Assembly: GCA_963841965.1 (NCBI GenBank)
Contig: CAWJES010000004.1
Coordinates: 314,408-378,407 of the forward strand
Direction: 5' to 3'
DNA length: 64,000 bases
Source of the DNA: Palsa-459 sp963841965
Lineage (GTDB): Bacteria; Actinomycetota; Acidimicrobiia; Acidimicrobiales; RAAP-2
The notes beneath the pieces were generated by a model. The model ran no database searches. It was not told the origin of the DNA and saw only the letters and a list, made by a program, of their open reading frames with translations. The translations under genes were made by a program, and so were the position numbers. Shown one piece after another: positions 32,219-40,634 of this stretch (its first letter is position 1; each line of letters starts with the position of its first letter).

Positions 32219-32866
32219 ATGGTTGTCGTCATCGTCGTGGTCATCATCGTGGTGTTGCTTGCCTTGTTCCTCTGGGCAGCGTTCAACGGCCTCGTCAAGA
32301 AGCGAAACCGCACGCAGGAGGCCTGGTCGGAGATCGACGTCGAGCTGAAGCGCCGCCACGACCTGATCCCCAACCTCGTCGCCACGGTGCAGGGGTACGC
32401 CTCGCACGAGCAGGGCACCTTCGAGGCGGTCACCCAGGCGCGTGCGAATGCGGTGACCGCAGGCGCCACGAACGACCCCGCGCAGATCGCTCCCGCCGAG
32501 AACGCCCTCTCTGGAACCCTGCGATCACTGTTCGCCGTCGCCGAGAACTACCCGCAGCTGCGCGCGGTCGAGAGCTTCATCCAGCTGCAGGAGACCCTGA
32601 CCGCGACCGAGGACAAGATCGAGTACGCGCGGCGCTACTACAACACGAGCGCGCGTGACTACAACATCGCGCTGCAGACCTTTCCTCGGAACCTGATCGC
32701 CGGGCCGTTCCACTTCGTGGCAGTGGCCTTCTTCGCGGCAGACGACGCGGACCGTGCCGTCCCCGAGGTCTCGTTCCCCGGCTCCGGCGCCGCCGGTGCC
32801 CCCGGGGTCGCGCAGCAGGGACCTCCACCTGCGACCGGCAGCTCCGGACCACCGCTCGCAACCTGA
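32219..32866 (+). CDS. lemA: LemA family protein
   Basis: This 215-residue protein has an N-terminal membrane anchor (~2-22) and the LemA helical bundle: RTQEAWSEIDVELKRRHDLIPNL, QARANAV, SLFAVAENYPQLRA, YARRYYNTSARDYN and FPRNLIAGPF. A Pro/Gly-rich tail follows. GAAGGGA lies 10-12 bases before the ATG. It converges on htpX, and LemA and HtpX co-occur in many bacteria. The molecular function is not settled. Confidence 0.92.
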   Translation: MVVVIVVVIIVVLLALFLWAAFNGLVKKRNRTQEAWSEIDVELKRRHDLIPNLVATVQGYASHEQGTFEAVTQARANAVTAGATNDPAQIAPAENALSGTLRSLFAVAENYPQLRAVESFIQLQETLTATEDKIEYARRYYNTSARDYNIALQTFPRNLIAGPFHFVAVAFFAADDADRAVPEVSFPGSGAAGAPGVAQQGPPPATGSSGPPLAT

Positions 32867-32873
32867 ACCGATC

Positions 32874-32893
32874 GGAACCCGCCCTGCGGTTCC
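32874..32893. terminator. Hairpin between convergent lemA and htpX
   Basis: GGAACC (32874-32879) and GGTTCC (32888-32893) form a 6-bp perfect stem with an 8-base loop in the 57-bp gap between the two stop codons. No T-tract follows on either strand, so it would be a weak bidirectional terminator. Confidence 0.5.
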
Positions 32894-32923
32894 CAATCAG
32901 GTCAGGGAACGATCGGCTCGCAA

Positions 32924-33898
32924 TCAGACGGTCTGGCCCGAGACCATCTTCTCCAGGATCGCGATCCGCTCCTCGATCGGGGGATGCGTGTCATAGAGCC
33001 GGTGGAACCAGGTCTCGTGGTGCTGCAGCGGGTCGTCGATGCACATCGACGCGGTCGCGTGGTTCATCTTCTTGAACGGCTTGTCGTTCTGTTGGAGCTT
33101 CTTGAGGGCGCTCAGGAGCCCTGCCGGGTTTCTCGTCAGCTCGACGCCGCTGACGTCGGCGAGGGACTCTCGGCGCCGTGACAGCGCGAGGCGGATCAGC
33201 GGTCCGAAGATGAAGCCGACGACGGCCAGGAGCGCCCCGGCGGCCACGATCACGATCACGAACTGGTTGCCCCTGTCACCGCCGCCTCGCCCCACGCTCG
33301 AGAACAACGCGCTTCGCCAGAAGATGCTGGCGAGGAGCGCCGCCATCCCGATCATCGTGCCGACGATGAGCAGCAGGCGGATGTCGTGGTTCTTGATGTG
33401 GCTCATCTCATGGCTCGTGACGCCCTCGAGCTCCTCGCGATTCATGATCGAGAGCAGCCCCGTCGTGTAGGTGATCGCCGCCTTCTCCGGACTGATCCCG
33501 GTGGCGAACGCGTTGGGCGACGGATCGTCGATGACGTACACCTCGGGCTTCGGGATACCCTCGCCGATCGCCAGCGCATCGACCAGGTCGTGCAGCTGCT
33601 GATACCGCACGGGGTCCGCGGGCTCTGCCCCCGAGACACGGAGGACGAGCGCGGCGCCCGATGTCAGCGAGTACGCGATCCCGCACGCCGCGAGGATGGC
33701 GGCGATCACCATGCCGACGTAGATGGGACCAGCTCCGTAGTTGACGGGCTGCGTGGCGTAGCCGCCGTTCGTGGCGGCACGGTGGTAGACGGAGGTGAAG
33801 ATCAGGCCGCACACCGCGCCGATCAGGATCCAGATCACGAAGAAGAGGATGATGAACAGGACGCTGCGCCGGTTGTTGCTCGCGATCTCCTTGTACAC
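32924..33898 (-). CDS. htpX: M48 family membrane zinc protease HtpX
   Basis: HtpX degrades misfolded membrane proteins. The 324-residue protein has two N-terminal membrane helices (~13-35, ~60-88), the zinc motif HEMSH (163-167), a third and fourth hydrophobic region (~172-190, ~208-230) and the third-ligand region RRRESLADVSG. VIDDPSPNAFATG is the typical substrate-strand segment. The start is GTG, with TAGGAT at 33906-33911 seven bases upstream on this strand. Confidence 0.93.
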   Translation of the reverse strand: MYKEIASNNRRSVLFIILFFVIWILIGAVCGLIFTSVYHRAATNGGYATQPVNYGAGPIYVGMVIAAILAACGIAYSLTSGAALVLRVSGAEPADPVRYQQLHDLVDALAIGEGIPKPEVYVIDDPSPNAFATGISPEKAAITYTTGLLSIMNREELEGVTSHEMSHIKNHDIRLLLIVGTMIGMAALLASIFWRSALFSSVGRGGGDRGNQFVIVIVAAGALLAVVGFIFGPLIRLALSRRRESLADVSGVELTRNPAGLLSALKKLQQNDKPFKKMNHATASMCIDDPLQHHETWFHRLYDTHPPIEERIAILEKMVSGQTV

Positions 33899-34022
33899 AT
33901 CGGGGATCCTACGGCATCAGTGGTGCCGGGAATCCCTTGCAGCAATTGGATATCCGTCCCCATCCGTGCATCGGTCGACCGGTCCTGCGGCGCTGCCAGT
34001 CCTCGGAGGGGACCGAGCACCA

Positions 34023-34622
34023 TCACTGTGCGGGCACGTGGGCGGTGCTCCCGCCTCGGTGCTCCAGTGCGAGTGCTCCGCGGACGAGCAGGGCGCCGAA
34101 CGCGGCGCTGGTGACGAGTTGCGCGAGGAACAGCAGGTGCAACACCCCGACGAGCGTGAGCGCAGCGATGACGAGGCCCGCGACCTGGACACCCAGCAGC
34201 ACTCTGTCCACGAGCCGACCCGTGACCGCGAGTGCAATCCACGCGGACGCCGCGGTCTCGAAGCAGAGCATTGCGATCGCCACGCCGATGTGCAGATCCC
34301 GGAGCTCGACGTTCAGCTTGTAGCAGTACGTCGAGACCAGCACCGCGAGGAGGAGCCAGGCGAGCGCGAGGAGGATCCTGCGGAAGCGGCGTGCGGTGGT
34401 GTCGACCTCGTCGATGGCCAGCGCGGCGCGCGCGATGAGCAGGGCGGGCAGGAGGAATGCGAGGGAATAGGGCACGACGGTCCTCGCGTGGACGCCGAAG
34501 TTGCTCAGTCCTCCCTCATCGCGCTCGAGGAGGAATCTCGGTTCGAGGGCGATGCACACGGCCCAGAAAAAGAACAGGCAGCACTGGCTGTAGACGACGT
34601 CGCGGGTCGTCGATGCGTGCAT
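34023..34622 (-). CDS. Multi-pass membrane protein of unknown function
   Basis: I do not recognise this 199-residue protein. It has about six hydrophobic segments (~10-28, ~42-62, ~77-97, ~105-125, ~132-152, ~160-180) with few charged residues between and no clear motif. The ATG at 34622 is chosen because TATAGT stands six bases before it; an ATG at 34676 would add 18 residues. It is the last of three consecutive membrane-protein genes on this strand. Confidence 0.6.
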   Translation of the reverse strand: MHASTTRDVVYSQCCLFFFWAVCIALEPRFLLERDEGGLSNFGVHARTVVPYSLAFLLPALLIARAALAIDEVDTTARRFRRILLALAWLLLAVLVSTYCYKLNVELRDLHIGVAIAMLCFETAASAWIALAVTGRLVDRVLLGVQVAGLVIAALTLVGVLHLLFLAQLVTSAAFGALLVRGALALEHRGGSTAHVPAQ

Positions 34623-34628
34623 CTCGCG

Positions 34629-34634
34629 ACTATA
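34629..34634 (-). promoter_or_regulatory. -10 hexamer for the membrane protein at 34023
   Basis: TATAGT on the minus strand is followed by CGCGAG and the ATG ending at 34620. This is the closest of the set to the consensus TATAAT. Confidence 0.55.
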
Positions 34635-34682
34635 AGTTCGGGGCGTCACCGAGTTCGTCGTCCCATGGAGCTCCACAGCGAT

Positions 34683-34883
34683 CTAGGTCGGCAGCGTGTA
34701 TCTGGCGAAGAAGTGCCACCCGACGAATCCCCAGAGCCCAATCAGCAGGATCCTGCCCATCGGCCGGCCCCATATCACCGCCCACACTGTCGAGATGCTC
34801 GTCCAGCGGCCGCCGGAGCGACGGCACATGACCTCCCATGCGATGCACATGACGATGACGAGGATCCATGTGACGGTCACCAT
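34683..34883 (-). CDS. Small two-helix membrane protein, DUF6186-like
   Basis: This 66-residue protein has two membrane helices (~3-20 and ~42-62) around a basic loop with SGGRWTSISTVWAVIWGRPMGR. The pattern matches a small actinobacterial membrane family I know as DUF6186. It starts four bases after the stop of the upstream membrane gene, so the two are translated together. Function unknown. Confidence 0.6.
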   Translation of the reverse strand: MVTVTWILVIVMCIAWEVMCRRSGGRWTSISTVWAVIWGRPMGRILLIGLWGFVGWHFFARYTLPT

Positions 34884-34887
34884 CGCG

Positions 34888-35382
34888 TCACGACTCCGCA
34901 GTGCGGCGCAGCGGCATCTTTCGTGCCAGCGGAGCCACGCAGACAGCGAGCCAGCCTGCAAACAGGACGAAGCGGACGAAATGCCAGGCGATGGCGTGGT
35001 CAACGACGGTGCTGATCGTCGGGACCTGCGCGGATTTGCCTCCCAGCGCAAGGCCCGCCGCCTCGATGCCGATCATCACAACGACAAGGAGGATCCACGG
35101 CCACGTCGATCGCAGGGTGACCGCCTGGTCCGCGCACTGCGACGCCCCGTGTCGGCGGGGCCCAGCGAAGGCGGTTCCGCGCATGGCGAGGACCGCGACG
35201 ATCACGATCGGTATCCCGACGGCGACGTAGGCGACCCATGTGAAGGGGCGCGCACCAGACGCCCACCACGAGTACGCGATGAGCGCAGCGCCCGCAACGA
35301 CGCGCCGCAGGTGCTCGCTCTTGCGTCGACGAGGGATGCAAACCGTGCTTCGGACGCTACCGGGCGGCACCAAGCCCGGCAC
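34888..35382 (-). CDS. Membrane protein of unknown function
   Basis: This protein of up to 164 residues has four hydrophobic segments (~27-41, ~48-66, ~92-113, ~129-151) and a basic N-terminus. I recognise no family. The start is uncertain: the GTG at 35382 lacks a ribosome binding site and about 20 residues before the first helix may be untranslated. It is coupled to the DUF6186-like gene and lies 42 bp from the alkylsulfatase end. Confidence 0.5.
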   Translation of the reverse strand: MPGLVPPGSVRSTVCIPRRRKSEHLRRVVAGAALIAYSWWASGARPFTWVAYVAVGIPIVIVAVLAMRGTAFAGPRRHGASQCADQAVTLRSTWPWILLVVVMIGIEAAGLALGGKSAQVPTISTVVDHAIAWHFVRFVLFAGWLAVCVAPLARKMPLRRTAES

Positions 35383-35424
35383 AAGGGGACCCGTGTCGAC
35401 CAGGCGCGCGAGCCGTCGCTCGAC

Positions 35425-37221
35425 CTAGGGCGTCACAACGGCGAAGTCCGGGTCGGGACTCCCGACGAGTCCGACGAGTCGCTGGATCACCGTTGCGTCG
35501 CCGACGATGTCGACGCCCTCGACCGAGGCGGCCCCGAGAAGCGCGACAAGCTGTTTCTTGGTGAGGGTCACCGTGAGATCCGTCTGCCGATCGCGCTCGG
35601 TCGGGAAGTGCACCAGGACGCCGTTGCTGAGCTCCATGTGGAACACCTCGCCCGAATCAGGGAATCTCCAGGTGATGGAGAACCGATCGTTCCACGCCCG
35701 CTCCCCCACGATCCGGATGGCCACCGAGTCGAACAGCTGCGTGATCGTCAGCGCGCGGGCGAGGCCGGCGGAGCTGACATCAGTGTGCTTCACGCCGTTG
35801 CGCAGCTCATCGGCGCCAGTCAGGAAGCAGTTCCTCCAGGTGGCATTCTCGGCCCCGAAGCCGATCGCCTCGAACGCCTCGATCTGCACGTCGCGCGCGC
35901 CCTGGTGATCGGGTGCGGCGAAGATCGCGTGGTTCGCGAGCTCCGCGGCGAACCGGACGTCGCCGCGGTCGAGGAACTCGCGAGCCTTGGCGACGGTCGC
36001 TTCGATGCCGCCGAGTGCCTCCACGTAGCGCGCCGCCCCGGCCTCCGGCGGGTGCTGCCAGAGATGGGCGGGGTTCCCGTCGTACCAGCCCAGGTACCGC
36101 TGGTAGATCGCCTTCACGTTGTGGTTCACGGACCCGTAGTACCCGCGGATGTGCCAGGCAGCGTCGAGCGCCGGCGGTAGCACCATCATCTCGGCGATCT
36201 CGGCCTGAACGTAGCCGAGGTTCATGAGTCGAAGCGTCTGATCATGCAGATACAGGTAGCAGTCGCGTTGCTCGGTCAGATACCTGACGATCGCCTCCTT
36301 GCCCCACGTCGGCCAGTGGTGCGACGCGAACGAGACGTCTGCCTGGTCGGCGAACAGTTCCATCGACTCGTTCAGGTACCTCGACCAGATCCTCGCGTCG
36401 CGAATCTGGGCCCCTCGGAGCGTCAGGATGTTGTGCAGGTTGTGCGTCGCATTCTCCGAGAGGCAGAGCGCGCGGAAGTCCGGGAAGAGAAAGTTCATTT
36501 CCGCCGGGCACTCGGTGCCGGGGGTCATCTGGAAGACGATCCTGACACCGTCGAATACCTCGGTCTGCCCTGTGCGCGTGATGTCGAGGGTCGGGGCGAG
36601 GAGACCGACAGACCCTGTTGAGACGCCCGGTCCCAAACCCATGCCGAGCGTCCCCCGTGCGCCCCGCCGGAGCGCCGGCGCACCGTAGTAGTAGCCGCGG
36701 CGGATCATCGCGGTGCCCGCGTAGACGTTCTCCGAGACGGCATGCTCCAAGAAATGCTCCGGTGCCACGATCGGCACGGTCGTGTCCGCATCGACGACAC
36801 CGAGGACGCCCCCGAAGTGGTCGATGTGCGCGTGGGTGTAGATCACGGCGACGACCGGACGATCACCTCGGTGCTCTCGGTAGAAGGCGAGCGCGGCGGC
36901 CGCGACCTCGGCGGACACGAGGGGGTCGATGACGATGACCCCGGTATCGCCCTCGACGAGGGTCATGTTGGACAAGTCGAATCCCCGAACCTGGTAGATG
37001 CCCTTGGTCACCTCGTACAGGCCGTGCTTCGACGTGAGTCGCGCCTGGCGCCAGAGGCTCGGATCGACGGTGTCGGGGCAGTCGTCGTCGAGGAATCCCC
37101 ATGTCTCCATGTCCCAGACGACCCGTCCGGCCTCGTTCTTGATGGTCAAGGGATCCAGGGTTGCGATGAAGCCCCGGTCGGCATCGTCGAAGTCCCGTCG
37201 GTCGGTGAAGTCCAAGGCCAT
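35425..37221 (-). CDS. Alkyl/aryl sulfatase, class III metallo-beta-lactamase type
   Basis: SdsA-type enzymes hydrolyse sulfate esters such as dodecyl sulfate, giving the alcohol and sulfate. The 598-residue protein has the dinuclear zinc motif THAHIDH (H130, H132, D134, H135), the SENATHNLHNILTLRGAQIRD segment that supplies further metal ligands, the SHHWPTWG motif, a helical dimerisation region (~380-480) and an SCP2-like C-terminal domain (TVTLTKKQLVALLG). There is no obvious signal peptide, so it is probably cytoplasmic here. GGAGA lies eight bases before the ATG. No sulfate transporter is adjacent. Confidence 0.92.
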   Translation of the reverse strand: MALDFTDRRDFDDADRGFIATLDPLTIKNEAGRVVWDMETWGFLDDDCPDTVDPSLWRQARLTSKHGLYEVTKGIYQVRGFDLSNMTLVEGDTGVIVIDPLVSAEVAAAALAFYREHRGDRPVVAVIYTHAHIDHFGGVLGVVDADTTVPIVAPEHFLEHAVSENVYAGTAMIRRGYYYGAPALRRGARGTLGMGLGPGVSTGSVGLLAPTLDITRTGQTEVFDGVRIVFQMTPGTECPAEMNFLFPDFRALCLSENATHNLHNILTLRGAQIRDARIWSRYLNESMELFADQADVSFASHHWPTWGKEAIVRYLTEQRDCYLYLHDQTLRLMNLGYVQAEIAEMMVLPPALDAAWHIRGYYGSVNHNVKAIYQRYLGWYDGNPAHLWQHPPEAGAARYVEALGGIEATVAKAREFLDRGDVRFAAELANHAIFAAPDHQGARDVQIEAFEAIGFGAENATWRNCFLTGADELRNGVKHTDVSSAGLARALTITQLFDSVAIRIVGERAWNDRFSITWRFPDSGEVFHMELSNGVLVHFPTERDRQTDLTVTLTKKQLVALLGAASVEGVDIVGDATVIQRLVGLVGSPDPDFAVVTP

Positions 37222-37446
37222 GAATTGTCTCCTGTGTACTGCGTCGGTCTCCCCGGATTCGCAACGTACTCCCGTGGAGACGACAGCGCGAAGTCGCCGG
37301 GAAGACTCCATCTTGGCGGGACCGCAACGCACTCGGACCGGCACAGCACTGATGCACCAGCACGCCATCTATGCGATGCTGGCGCCGCACATGAAGGCGC
37401 TCGCCTGTGGGCGCATTCGATCGAGGACGTAGGAGGCAGGAGCACC

Positions 37447-37869
37447 ATGGCAATAGGTCCAGTCGAGTATCTCGTCGTCGGTTTCCCGGGGAACAACTTC
37501 TCCGGCGAGATCGTTCCAGCGCTCGCGCAGCTGGTGGAGTCAGGGACGGTCCGGGTCCTCGACCTGGTCTTCGTCGGCAAGGACGTAGACGGGACCGTCG
37601 TCTCGTTCGAATTCGACGAAGTTGACGAGACCGCCAGCTTCGAGGTCGTCGATGGAGACGTTGGCGGCCTCATCGGAGCCGACGACATCACGCACGCCGC
37701 TGCGGCGCTCGAGCCTGGCTCTTCGGCGGCGCTGATCATCTGGGAGGACCTCTGGGCGGCGCCGTTCGCGGAAGCCGTCCGCCGCGCAGATGGCATCGTG
37801 CTGGAAGGTGCAAGGATCGACCACGATCTGGTGGAGGCGGCGTTCGCCAGCCTTCCCGCAGGCCAATAG
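37447..37869 (+). CDS. DUF6325 family protein
   Basis: This 140-residue soluble protein starts MAIGPVEYLVVGFPGNNFSGEI and contains VRVLDLVFVGKDVDGTV and SSAALIIWEDLWAAPFAEAV, the usual features of DUF6325. Members look like ferredoxin-fold proteins once described as membrane-trafficking or stress-related, but the function is unknown. GGAGG sits in the leader. It is followed by a SHOCT gene after 25 bp, a pairing seen in many actinobacteria. Confidence 0.85.
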   Translation: MAIGPVEYLVVGFPGNNFSGEIVPALAQLVESGTVRVLDLVFVGKDVDGTVVSFEFDEVDETASFEVVDGDVGGLIGADDITHAAAALEPGSSAALIIWEDLWAAPFAEAVRRADGIVLEGARIDHDLVEAAFASLPAGQ

Positions 37870-37894
37870 GAACTTCGAGGAAAGGAGCACTGAC

Positions 37895-38155
37895 ATGATG
37901 AGGAGACGACCGATTGCACGCATGGCGGTGACGACGGCCGTAGTGGCCGGGACAGCCAGTGCGATGAGCAACCGTGCCGCGAGCAAGCAGCAGGCGGCTG
38001 CGCAGCAGCAGGCGGCGCAGCAGGCAGCTGCGGCGCCCCAGGAGGCACCCGAAGAGGACGTCTACGAGCAGCTCACGAAGCTCGGCAAGCTCCACGAGCA
38101 GGGGATCCTGACGGACGAGGAGTTCGCCGAGCAGAAGTCGAAGCTCCTCGGCTGA
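37895..38155 (+). CDS. SHOCT domain-containing small protein
   Basis: This 86-residue protein has a short basic and hydrophobic N-terminus (~8-24), an Ala/Gln-rich linker and a C-terminal SHOCT domain (YEQLTKLGKLHEQGILTDEEFAEQKSKLLG region, ~57-86). SHOCT modules are oligomerisation elements. AAAGGAG precedes the ATG by seven bases. It is the second gene of the DUF6325 operon, which ends at a strong hairpin. Confidence 0.88.
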   Translation: MMRRRPIARMAVTTAVVAGTASAMSNRAASKQQAAAQQQAAQQAAAAPQEAPEEDVYEQLTKLGKLHEQGILTDEEFAEQKSKLLG

Positions 38156-38160
38156 CGATC

Positions 38161-38210
38161 ATCACCCTGCGACCGCACCGCCACGTGCGGCCCTGCGGTC
38201 GCAGAGTGAT
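38161..38210 (+). terminator. Strong hairpin ending the DUF6325-SHOCT operon
   Basis: A perfect 11-bp inverted repeat, CTGCGACCGCA (38167-38177) and TGCGGTCGCAG (38194-38204), is extended by an outer pair ATCAC (38161-38165) and GTGAT (38206-38210). It begins five bases after the SHOCT stop. No T-tract follows, as is common in high-GC genomes. Confidence 0.75.
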
Positions 38211-38420
38211 CCCGCTTCGAAGTTCACGTGATGGTGTTGCAACCCGCACGCGTTGCCTCGCAGAGGTGCGCAGGTGTCGCCTCGCTCGTGGCCACCTGCT
38301 CGTCGCATGCGACCACATTCAGCCACCGAGGATCGAGCGCGGGCATCCGAACGCCCTCATGGACCTGCTCGCTCGTTTCGCGAACCAGGTCCGCCGCTCG
38401 CTTTGCGCGGCTGCTCCTCC
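38211..38420. other. Intergenic remainder before the zwf stop
   Basis: These 210 bases lie between the hairpin and the convergent zwf end. Open frames exist on both strands but none has a start signal, a recognisable domain or codon use like the neighbours. I see no RNA gene or repeat. Confidence 0.4.
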
Positions 38421-39887
38421 CTAGGAGTGCTGGAGGGGCAGGCGCCACTGGTGTGGCGCGATCAGCTCCCTGATCCGAGGTGGCCCCCAGGATCCGACCC
38501 GGTAGAGCTCCACTTCCGGTGGTGCCTCGAGCAGCGGCTCAGAGACCTCCCATAGGCGCTCGATGCCCTCGGCGTTGGTGAAGAGCGTCTTGTCCCCAGT
38601 CAGGGCATCGTGGATGAGGCGCTCGTAGGCCTCAAGGGCGCTCCCGGCCTGCTCGTTCTCCTGCAGCGAGAAGTTCAAGCTCCTCTTGTCGAGTTTCATG
38701 CCGGGCCCGGGGCGCTTGCCGTAGAAGGAGAGCGAGACCATCGAGTGGTCCGCCAGATCGAAGGTCAGGTGGTCCGGACCCTGGGCTCCGACGCCCGACC
38801 CGCGGGGAAACATGGACTTGGGGGGCTCCCTGAAGGCGATCGACACGTTGCGCGCGCTCTGCGCCATCCGCTTGCCCGTGCGCAGGTAGAACGGCACGCC
38901 GGCCCAGCGCCAATTGTCGATCTCGCAGCGAAGCGCGACGAACGTGTCTGTGTCCGAGTCCTCCGCGACCCCGTCGGTCGACCGGTACCCCTCGTACTGT
39001 CCCCTGACCACCATCGACGTGTCGATCGGGCGCAGGGAGCGGAACACCTTGTTCTTCTCCTCGTTGATCTCCCTCGGCTCGAGGTCCGTCGGTGGTTCCA
39101 TCGCGACGAACGCCAGGACCTGGAAGAGGTGCGTCACGACCATGTCACGGAAGGCGCCGGTCTGTTCGTAGAAGGAGGTCCTCGAGCTCACCGACAGGGT
39201 CTCGGGAACATCGATCTGAATGTGGTCGATGTGCTCGCGGTTCCAGATGGGCTCGAAGAGCCCGTTCGCGAATCGGAAGGCCAGGATGTTTTGCGCAGCC
39301 TCCTTGCCGAGGAAGTGGTCGATCCGGAAGACCTGGCTGTCGTCGAAGTGGTCCTGGACAACGGCGTTCAATCGACGCGCAGACTCAAGGTCCGTTCCGA
39401 ACGGCTTCTCCATGATGACCCTGGATCGATCCGTCAGTCCCGCAGCCCCGATCATCCGTATGACCATCTCCGCGGCCCCTGGCGGCACGCTCAGGTAGTG
39501 CAGCCGGTTGGCGTGCCCACCGAGCGCCTCCTCCGCCTGGCGCACGGCGTGTGCGAGTCCGTCGGGACCATGACTCTCGGGGACGTAGCTGAGCCGCTGG
39601 ACGAAGAAGTACCAGTCCTCGTCGGTGATCGGGCCGCGCGCGAACTCGTCGCAGGCAAAGCGCGCGAACTCGTGGTACTTGCCGGTGTCCAGTTCCTCGA
39701 GCGAGGTCCCCACGATCCGGCACTCGGGGAGGAGGCCGGCGCGCGACAGGTGGAAGAGCCCGGGCAGCAGCTTTCGACGGGTCAGGTCACCGGTCGCGCC
39801 GAACAGCACGATGACATACGGCTGTGTGGACCCGCGCTCGGCATGGTCCGCGAGGTGGTCCAGGTCGTAGTCGGTCTCGAGATCCAT
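38421..39887 (-). CDS. zwf: Glucose-6-phosphate dehydrogenase
   Basis: This enzyme oxidises glucose 6-phosphate to 6-phosphogluconolactone with NAD(P)+, feeding the pentose phosphate pathway. The 488-residue protein has the nucleotide loop FGATGDLTRRKLLP (29-42), the substrate motif RIDHFLGKE (188-196) and the C-terminal GPxx-type segment PFYLRTGKRM. GAGGGG precedes the ATG, and TAGGAT at 39915-39920 on this strand would give a ~27-base leader. It is not clustered with pgl, opcA or tal, unlike in many actinobacteria. Confidence 0.95.
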   Translation of the reverse strand: MDLETDYDLDHLADHAERGSTQPYVIVLFGATGDLTRRKLLPGLFHLSRAGLLPECRIVGTSLEELDTGKYHEFARFACDEFARGPITDEDWYFFVQRLSYVPESHGPDGLAHAVRQAEEALGGHANRLHYLSVPPGAAEMVIRMIGAAGLTDRSRVIMEKPFGTDLESARRLNAVVQDHFDDSQVFRIDHFLGKEAAQNILAFRFANGLFEPIWNREHIDHIQIDVPETLSVSSRTSFYEQTGAFRDMVVTHLFQVLAFVAMEPPTDLEPREINEEKNKVFRSLRPIDTSMVVRGQYEGYRSTDGVAEDSDTDTFVALRCEIDNWRWAGVPFYLRTGKRMAQSARNVSIAFREPPKSMFPRGSGVGAQGPDHLTFDLADHSMVSLSFYGKRPGPGMKLDKRSLNFSLQENEQAGSALEAYERLIHDALTGDKTLFTNAEGIERLWEVSEPLLEAPPEVELYRVGSWGPPRIRELIAPHQWRLPLQHS

Positions 39888-40080
39888 GGATGCCCCTCTG
39901 GTGAATTCGCGGCCATCCTACGGGCGTGCGTCCCGCGGAGAACGACTTGTGTTTCACGAGTGAGAACCGTCCGAAGGTGTCACACGGCGTTCACCGGGCA
40001 ACCGGCGGCCTGTCGCTTCGCGTTCATCACGTGGTTTCGCGACTCGGGCGCCGCGTGCCGTCGCATGGTGGAATGAGCGT

Positions 40081-40587
40081 GTGGACACGTCCGGATTCCT
40101 CCTCGAGCTCTACGCGAGGATCCCCGCGCTGGCGCGTGGCACCGTCGAGGGGCTGACCGGGATCCAGCTGACCCAGCAGATCGCGCCGGACGCCAACACG
40201 ATCGCGTGGCTCGTCTGGCACGTCGCCCGGGTCCAGGATCACCACGTCGGACAGATCCTCGGGACCGCTCAGTTGTGGGAGACCGGCACCTGGGCGTCGG
40301 CATTCGGGCTCGACGATGATCCCTCGAACACCGGCTATGGACACGGACCGAGGGACGTGCGGGCCGTCCGTCCCGAGAGCACCGACGCTCTGTGTGCCTA
40401 TCTCGACGCTGTCAGCGCGCGAACCGCGTCGATGCTGCGCGACGTGTCGCCGGAGGATCTTGACCGGATCGTGGACCGGGCGTGGGATCCTCCCGTTACG
40501 CTCGGCGTTCGACTCGCAAGCATCGCAGCTGACAACCTCGAGCACGTGGGCCAGGCCGCATACGTCCGGGGCATCCTCGGCGCGTAG
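40081..40587 (+). CDS. DinB/DUF664-type metal-binding protein
   Basis: This 168-residue four-helix protein has the DinB histidines in NTIAWLVWHVARVQDHHVGQ (~41-60) and DNLEHVGQAAYVRG (~151-164). DUF664 members include mycothiol-dependent transferases; the reaction here is unknown. The gene starts with GTG and lies 47 bp upstream of the flavin disulfide reductase on the same strand, so the two may be cotranscribed. Confidence 0.82.
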   Translation: MDTSGFLLELYARIPALARGTVEGLTGIQLTQQIAPDANTIAWLVWHVARVQDHHVGQILGTAQLWETGTWASAFGLDDDPSNTGYGHGPRDVRAVRPESTDALCAYLDAVSARTASMLRDVSPEDLDRIVDRAWDPPVTLGVRLASIAADNLEHVGQAAYVRGILGA

Positions 40588-40634
40588 CCCTGGGTGCCAC
40601 GGGACCACGGACCACGGACCACCAAGGAGAGCAG

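Noticed and set aside
38224..38448. Small open frames in the SHOCT-zwf gap
   Set aside because: No start signal, no recognisable sequence, and overlap with the zwf end.
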